From positions 1 through 11,499 of the forward strand of contig DCVB01000070.1 in the NCBI GenBank assembly GCA_002327965.1: a stretch of 11,499 bases of DNA, given 5' to 3'. Below the pieces are notes generated by a model. It was not told the origin of the DNA. It worked only from the letters and a program-made list of their open reading frames with translations, and did not search any database. The position numbers and the translations under genes are program-made. This stretch comes from Candidatus Aminicenantes bacterium UBA2199 (GTDB lineage: Bacteria > Acidobacteriota > Aminicenantia > UBA2199). Below are positions 6,564 to 11,499 of this stretch, piece by piece. Each line of letters opens with the position of its first letter. Position 1 is the stretch's first letter.

Positions 6564-6577
6564 TGCCATGAATGGCA
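6564..6577. repeat. Perfect short inverted repeat TGCCAT-GA-ATGGCA
   Basis: A 6-base perfect inverted repeat with a 2-base centre lies exactly between the two period-7 arrays. Its right arm leads into the CGATTGCC motif in inverted form. The spacer is too short for an unstrained RNA hairpin, so it may act as DNA or mark a junction of repeat modules. Confidence 0.5.
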
Positions 6578-6656
6578 ATCGGTTTAAGGTAGAAGGTTTA
6601 AGGTTCAAGGTAAGAGAAGATGGCCACCTTACACCTTAAACCCTGAACCGATTGCC
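6574..6656. repeat. Large stem-loop with period-7 array GGTTTAA/GGTAGAA in its arm
   Basis: The outer arms GGCAATCGGTT (6574-6584) and AACCGATTGCC (6646-6656) are perfectly complementary over 11 bases. The inner arms GGTTTAAGGT (6595-6604) and ACCTTAAACC (6633-6642) are complementary over 10. The left side holds the period-7 array GGTTTAA, GGTAGAA, GGTTTAA, GGTTCAA, GGTAAGA (6581-6615). The right side matches the block at 282-311. It lies 45 bases past the 3' end of the M3 peptidase gene. It could fold as RNA, but it lacks the compact stem and U-run of an intrinsic terminator. Confidence 0.6.
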
Positions 6657-6700
6657 GTTTTTCTCTTATTCCCGTTCTTCCGCCTTACGCCAGGCCCCGG

Positions 6701-8815
<2,115 letters not shown>

Positions 8816-8848
8816 GAAAGTCTTTCCTCCTTGCGCAAGTGAAATATG

Positions 8849-8877
8849 GTTATAGCCGCTGGCCGTCCTGTTGTCAA
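8849..8877 (-). promoter_or_regulatory. Sigma-70-like promoter of the M3 peptidase gene
   Basis: On the minus strand, TTGACA (8872-8877), a 17-base spacer and TATAAC (8849-8854) repeat exactly the hexamers seen at glnN. The Shine-Dalgarno sequence AAGGAGGAA (8824-8832) follows, about 8 bases before the ATG. Confidence 0.75.
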
Positions 8878-8905
8878 ATGCGCAGGTGCGCCCGGAGGCA
8901 TTTTC

Positions 8906-8914
8906 TGCTACCAT
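8906..8914 (+). promoter_or_regulatory. Possible extended -10 promoter of aat
   Basis: TGCTACCAT combines an extended -10 TG with the hexamer TACCAT (8909-8914), about 32 bases before the aat start. The -35 region 17 bases upstream (GTGCGC) is poor, which is common where an extended -10 is used. This is the weakest promoter call in the window. Confidence 0.4.
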
Positions 8915-8945
8915 CAGACCTGGGCCGGGCCGGGGAGCGTGAACG

Positions 8946-9641
8946 ATGCCGATCGCCAGGTTGAGCGAACAGGATGATTTTCCGGCGGCGGAGCGCGCCG
9001 GGCGCGAGGGGCTGCTGGCCGTCGGCGGCGACCTGTCGCCGCGGCGCCTGCTGCGCGCCTACGGCCGGGGCATCTTTCCCTGGTACGAGGAGGGGCAGCC
9101 GATCCTGTGGTGGTCGCCCGCTCCGCGCTTTGTCTTGTTCCCGAGGGAGTTTCATTGCGGGGCCACGCTGAAAAAGGTCCTGCGCCGGGGGGATTTCACC
9201 TTCACCTTCGACCGGGACTTCGTTGCGGTGATCCGGGCCTGCGCCCTGCCGCGAACCGGCCAGCCGGATACATGGATCACCCCGGAAATGCGCGACGCCT
9301 ACACGGAATTGCATCGCCTGGGCTATGCCCACTCGCTGGAAGCCTGGAGCGGCGGCGAACTGGCCGGCGGGCTCTACGGCGTCTCCCTGGGCCGCTGCTT
9401 TTTCGCCGAGTCGATGTTCCATTTCGCGGACAATGCCTCCAAGGCCGTCCTGGCCGTGCTGGCCGGCACGCTGGCAAAAATGGCTTTCAATGTCATCGAC
9501 TGCCAGTTGCCGGCCCCGCACCTGGGCGCCTGGGGGGCGCGCTCCATCCCGCGCCGCCGCTACCTGGAGCTCGTGCGCGCCGGGCTGCGCCGCCGTACCC
9601 TGCGCGGCAGCTGGGAAAAGATACCACTGAGAAAGTGGTAG
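8946..9641 (+). CDS. aat: Leucyl/phenylalanyl-tRNA--protein transferase
   Basis: This cytoplasmic enzyme adds Leu or Phe from tRNA to proteins with N-terminal Arg or Lys, marking them for ClpS/ClpAP degradation (bacterial N-degron pathway). The 231 residues match the normal length (E. coli 234). Family motifs appear in order: LLAVGGDLSPRRLLRAYGRGIFPWY, then WWSPAPR at 55-61, GGLYGVSLGRCFFAESMFH, and NVIDCQLPAPHLGAWGARSIPRR. Asp185 and Gln187 in the last motif correspond to the catalytic Asp186/Gln188 pair of E. coli. GGGGAG lies about 9 bases before the ATG. It is divergent from the M3 peptidase gene. The last codons and the TAG stop (9639-9641) run into a GTGGTA repeat array, so the extreme C-terminus (KW) is repeat-encoded. 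Confidence 0.96.
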   Translation: MPIARLSEQDDFPAAERAGREGLLAVGGDLSPRRLLRAYGRGIFPWYEEGQPILWWSPAPRFVLFPREFHCGATLKKVLRRGDFTFTFDRDFVAVIRACALPRTGQPDTWITPEMRDAYTELHRLGYAHSLEAWSGGELAGGLYGVSLGRCFFAESMFHFADNASKAVLAVLAGTLAKMAFNVIDCQLPAPHLGAWGARSIPRRRYLELVRAGLRRRTLRGSWEKIPLRKW

Positions 9642-9658
9642 TGATAGAGGTAGTGGTA
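9635..9658. repeat. Hexamer array GTGGTA/GTGATA at the aat stop codon
   Basis: The units GTGGTA, GTGATA, GAGGTA and GTGGTA run in tandem from the penultimate aat codons into the intergenic region. The aat stop codon TAG is part of the array. It resembles the GTGTTA array at 6441-6466. Confidence 0.7.
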
Positions 9659-9677
9659 GCAGTGAGCGCTGGAATCA

Positions 9678-9785
9678 GGGGTAAAGAAAGATAGAGTGGT
9701 AGAGGGGTAAAGCAAGAAAAGATGCAATAAGCTCCCACATGGCTGTTGCGTCACCTCTTTACCACTTTATCACTTTACCCCTTTA
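9678..9785. repeat. Large inverted repeat with a period-8 CTTTA array on its right arm
   Basis: On the right, four 8-base units end in CTTTA or similar (CCTCTTTA, CCACTTTA, TCACTTTA, CCCCTTTA, 9754-9785). On the left the complementary GGGGTAAAG occurs at 9678-9686 and AGAGGGGTAAAG at 9701-9712. In the centre GATGCAA (9721-9727) and TTGCGTC (9746-9752) can pair with one G-T wobble, with AGC/GCT inside. The whole could fold into one long stem-loop between aat and the nuclease gene. There is no U-run, so I do not call it an intrinsic terminator. Confidence 0.6.
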
Positions 9786-9813
9786 CCTCTCCGGCTACGC
9801 GCCAAGTCCCCAA

Positions 9814-9842
9814 TTGCCGGTGGCGATTTTCTATGCTATTGT
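9814..9842 (+). promoter_or_regulatory. Sigma-70-like promoter of the nuclease/MutS-like operon
   Basis: TTGCCG (9814-9819), a 17-base spacer and TATTGT (9837-9842) predict transcription from about 9849. This leaves a leader of about 9 bases before the ATG at 9858, with no Shine-Dalgarno sequence. Confidence 0.5.
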
Positions 9843-9857
9843 ACGGTCGTAACCCCG

Positions 9858-11135
9858 ATGAGAAAATTGAAGGACCGCTTGCACGATCTTGACCGGAAAG
9901 GCATCCAGGATGAATGGCGCAAACTGGATGGCGAGGTCGGCCTCTCGACCCGGGAAAAATTGGACCGGCTCGTTCGCCGCAACCTCAAACAGGACGGCAG
10001 AGCCCCGGTCGCGAGTTCCCGCCCACCGGAGGGCATGACCGAGCCCTTCCTGGTCAAGGAATTTTCCTACGCGCTCGATGGGCGCTACGGCAAGGTGCGC
10101 CTGGGCGACTGGCTCTCCCTGCAGCCGGGCTCCCTGGAGGTCATCGCCGGCAGCGAGTTCGCCGCCGTCGACCCGCGCCAGGCGGTTTTCTTCGACAGCG
10201 AGACCACCGGCCTGGCCGGCGGCACGGGCACCGTCCCCTTCATGCTGGGGTTCGGCTATTTCAGCGAGCAGGCGTTCCAGGCCAGGATATTCATCCTCCT
10301 CGACCTGGACAGCGAAGGGGAGTTCCTGGCGGCCGCGGCCCGCTTCCTGGAGGAAGGAGATTTTTCTGCCGTCGTGACCTACAACGGCAAGGCCTTCGAC
10401 CTGCCGCTGCTGGAAACGCGCTGCATCCTGCAGCGCCAGCGCTTCCCGTTCAGGGAGATGCCGCACCTCGACTTCCTCTTCCCGGCGCGCACCATCTGGC
10501 GCAACACCTTCGATTCGCGCAAGCTCGGCTTCCTGGGCGAGATGCTGCTCGGGCTGTCGCGCGAGGACGACATCGACGGCAGCGAGATCCCGGCCCTCTA
10601 TTTCAGTTTCCTGCGCAGCGGCGCCTTCTCGCTGATCGAGCCGGTGGTCGAGCATAACGCCATGGACCTGGTGGGATTGGCCGCCGTGGTGCTGCTGGGG
10701 GTCCTCTATTTGGATGACTACTCGCTCACCAGCGACGGCGGCGAGATCTTCGGCCTGGGCCGCCTGTGCGAGCGGGCCGGCCTGCTGGAAAAAGCCGGGG
10801 AGTTCTACAAGGCGGCCCGCGAGTCGAGCGCCCGCGACGACGTGGCCACCCTGGCCGCCCGGCGCCTGTCCGTGCTCCTGAAGAAGAAAAAGCTCTACGG
10901 CGAGGCGCTGGAGCTATGGGAGCAGCTCGCGGCGGCGCACGACGCCCAGGCGCAGCGCGAGCTGTCGGTGCACTTCGAGCACCGCGAGCGCGACTTCGCC
11001 ATGGCCCTCACCTATGTCGAGAAGGCTTTGGCCGAAGGCGGCCTGCCCCCGGCCCGGCGCCAGGAGATGGAAAAGCGGCTGCAGCGCCTGCAGCAGAAAA
11101 TCGCCAAGCTGGAAGAGAATAACGAAATAACTTGA
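9858..11135 (+). CDS. YprB-like DEDD (RNase H-fold) exonuclease with helical C-terminal tail
   Basis: The 425-residue protein has a central DnaQ/RNase H-fold nuclease domain of the YprB type (RNase_H_2). FFDSETTGLAGGTGT supplies Asp113 and Glu115, TYNGKAFDLPLLETR supplies Asp181, and EHNAMDLVGLA supplies His266 and Asp270 of the HNxxD signature. All metal-binding residues of a DEDDh 3'-5' exonuclease therefore appear present. Residues 1-50 are charged and helical. Residues about 295-425 are helical, TPR-like (LCERAGLLEKAGEFYKAA and similar), and end in a coiled-coil-like charged tail, suggesting a protein partner. Substrate (DNA or RNA) is unknown; YprB proteins are poorly characterised. It overlaps the MutS-like gene by 4 bases, implying co-translation. 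It is cytoplasmic, and the promoter lies just upstream. Confidence 0.85.
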   Translation: MRKLKDRLHDLDRKGIQDEWRKLDGEVGLSTREKLDRLVRRNLKQDGRAPVASSRPPEGMTEPFLVKEFSYALDGRYGKVRLGDWLSLQPGSLEVIAGSEFAAVDPRQAVFFDSETTGLAGGTGTVPFMLGFGYFSEQAFQARIFILLDLDSEGEFLAAAARFLEEGDFSAVVTYNGKAFDLPLLETRCILQRQRFPFREMPHLDFLFPARTIWRNTFDSRKLGFLGEMLLGLSREDDIDGSEIPALYFSFLRSGAFSLIEPVVEHNAMDLVGLAAVVLLGVLYLDDYSLTSDGGEIFGLGRLCERAGLLEKAGEFYKAARESSARDDVATLAARRLSVLLKKKKLYGEALELWEQLAAAHDAQAQRELSVHFEHRERDFAMALTYVEKALAEGGLPPARRQEMEKRLQRLQQKIAKLEENNEIT

Positions 11136-11499
11136 ACGCCATAAGACGTTACTTGTTCAAATTGCGCTGGGGGAAAGAACTGAAAAAACGTCGGCTGGTG
11201 CGCGATATCTGGCGCGGCAAAGTCAACAATGAGCAGGACATGGACCTGATTTCTTCGTTCTATCGGTTGGATTCCGGCGGTGATGATCTGGTCGACGAGA
11301 GCACCTGGACGGAGCTTGAGATGGACCGCATATTCTCGCACCTGAACCGTACAATCACCTTACCTGGATCCCAGTTTCTTTACCGCCAATTCAGAACAGC
11401 CCGAAGCGATAGCAATGAGCATGATCACCTGTATGACCTGATAACCCACTTGAAAAATGACCGACGCCTGCGAAAGCGTCTGCAGGTGGCGCTGCTTCC
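11132..11499 (+). CDS. MutS-like protein, N-terminal part (runs off the window)
   Basis: From a TTG at 11132 the frame stays open to the window edge (about 122 codons). The TTG overlaps the upstream stop in a TTGA arrangement; an in-frame TAA at 11120-11122 excludes a start further upstream. The recognisable part is DESTWTELEMDRIFSHLNRT, followed by LPGSQFLYRQFRTARSDSNEHDHL and a helical segment. This is the start of the MutS core (lever) domain, where MutS proteins have a D/E-rich stretch, LNRT-x-T and GxxxLYxxLRTP. There are only about 50 residues before it, so the mismatch-reading domain I of classical MutS is absent. That suggests a MutS-related or MutS2-like family. The ATPase domain would lie beyond the window. 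Its codons (ATA, AGA, TTA, TTG) are less GC-rich than its neighbours'. A later ATG/GTG start is possible. Confidence 0.72.
   Translation, partial: MNAIRRYLFKLRWGKELKKRRLVRDIWRGKVNNEQDMDLISSFYRLDSGGDDLVDESTWTELEMDRIFSHLNRTITLPGSQFLYRQFRTARSDSNEHDHLYDLITHLKNDRRLRKRLQVALL

Noticed and set aside
6646..6670. Intrinsic terminator (CCGATTGCCGTTTTTCTCTT)
   Set aside because: A T-rich run follows the right arm of the 6574-6656 stem-loop on the plus strand, but the genes on both sides are on the minus strand and no plus-strand transcript is expected here. The stem is also long and interrupted.

Overview
The window is a stretch of ordinary bacterial chromosome. Genes are densely packed and GC-rich (roughly 60-65% by eye), separated by short intergenic gaps that hold strikingly low-complexity repeats. 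The gene set is a type III glutamine synthetase, an exported C69 dipeptidase, an exported M3 metallopeptidase, a rubrerythrin-like protein, Aat, a Wzx-like flippase and a YprB-like nuclease next to a MutS-like protein. This suggests an uncultured, peptide-using, possibly anaerobic Gram-negative-type lineage. Candidatus Aminicenantes or a relative is my best guess from gene style and repeat type. That guess is an inference, not something the sequence proves.

Layout. 1-41: first codons of a gene on the minus strand, possibly a sodium:solute symporter. 42-335: intergenic, with four different tandem repeat types. 336-1829 (-): MOP-superfamily polysaccharide flippase. 1830-2070: divergent promoter region with two good sigma-70-like promoters and a possible 15-codon leaderless leader ORF. 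2071-4158 (+): glutamine synthetase III (glnN). 4202-5860 (+): C69 dipeptidase with its own promoter. 5882-6367 (-): rubrerythrin/ferritin-like protein. 6368-6700: promoter, then a dense repeat block. 6701-8815 (-): exported Dcp-like M3 peptidase. 8946-9641 (+): leucyl/phenylalanyl-tRNA--protein transferase (aat), divergent from the peptidase. 9642-9857: repeats, large inverted repeat, promoter. 9858-11135 (+): YprB-like DEDD exonuclease with a helical C-terminal tail. 11132-11499 (+): start of a MutS-like gene, overlapping the nuclease gene by 4 bases and running off the window.

How the genes fit together. Two exported peptidases and a nitrogen-assimilating glutamine synthetase fit use of external peptides, although they lie in separate transcription units. 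The only operon with clear translational coupling is the nuclease and MutS-like pair, which suggests a shared role in nucleic-acid repair or processing. Six promoters can be read with 17-base spacers between near-consensus -35 and -10 boxes. At three of them an ATG begins exactly 7 bases past the -10 box, which predicts leaderless mRNAs. glnN and the M3 peptidase instead have strong Shine-Dalgarno sequences.

I see no insertion sequence, CRISPR array, tRNA, rRNA or prophage gene. The most unusual material is the set of intergenic repeats with 6-, 7- and 8-base periods. One 33-base copy recurs about 6.4 kb away with a single mismatch, and repeat DNA reaches into the 3' ends of two genes.
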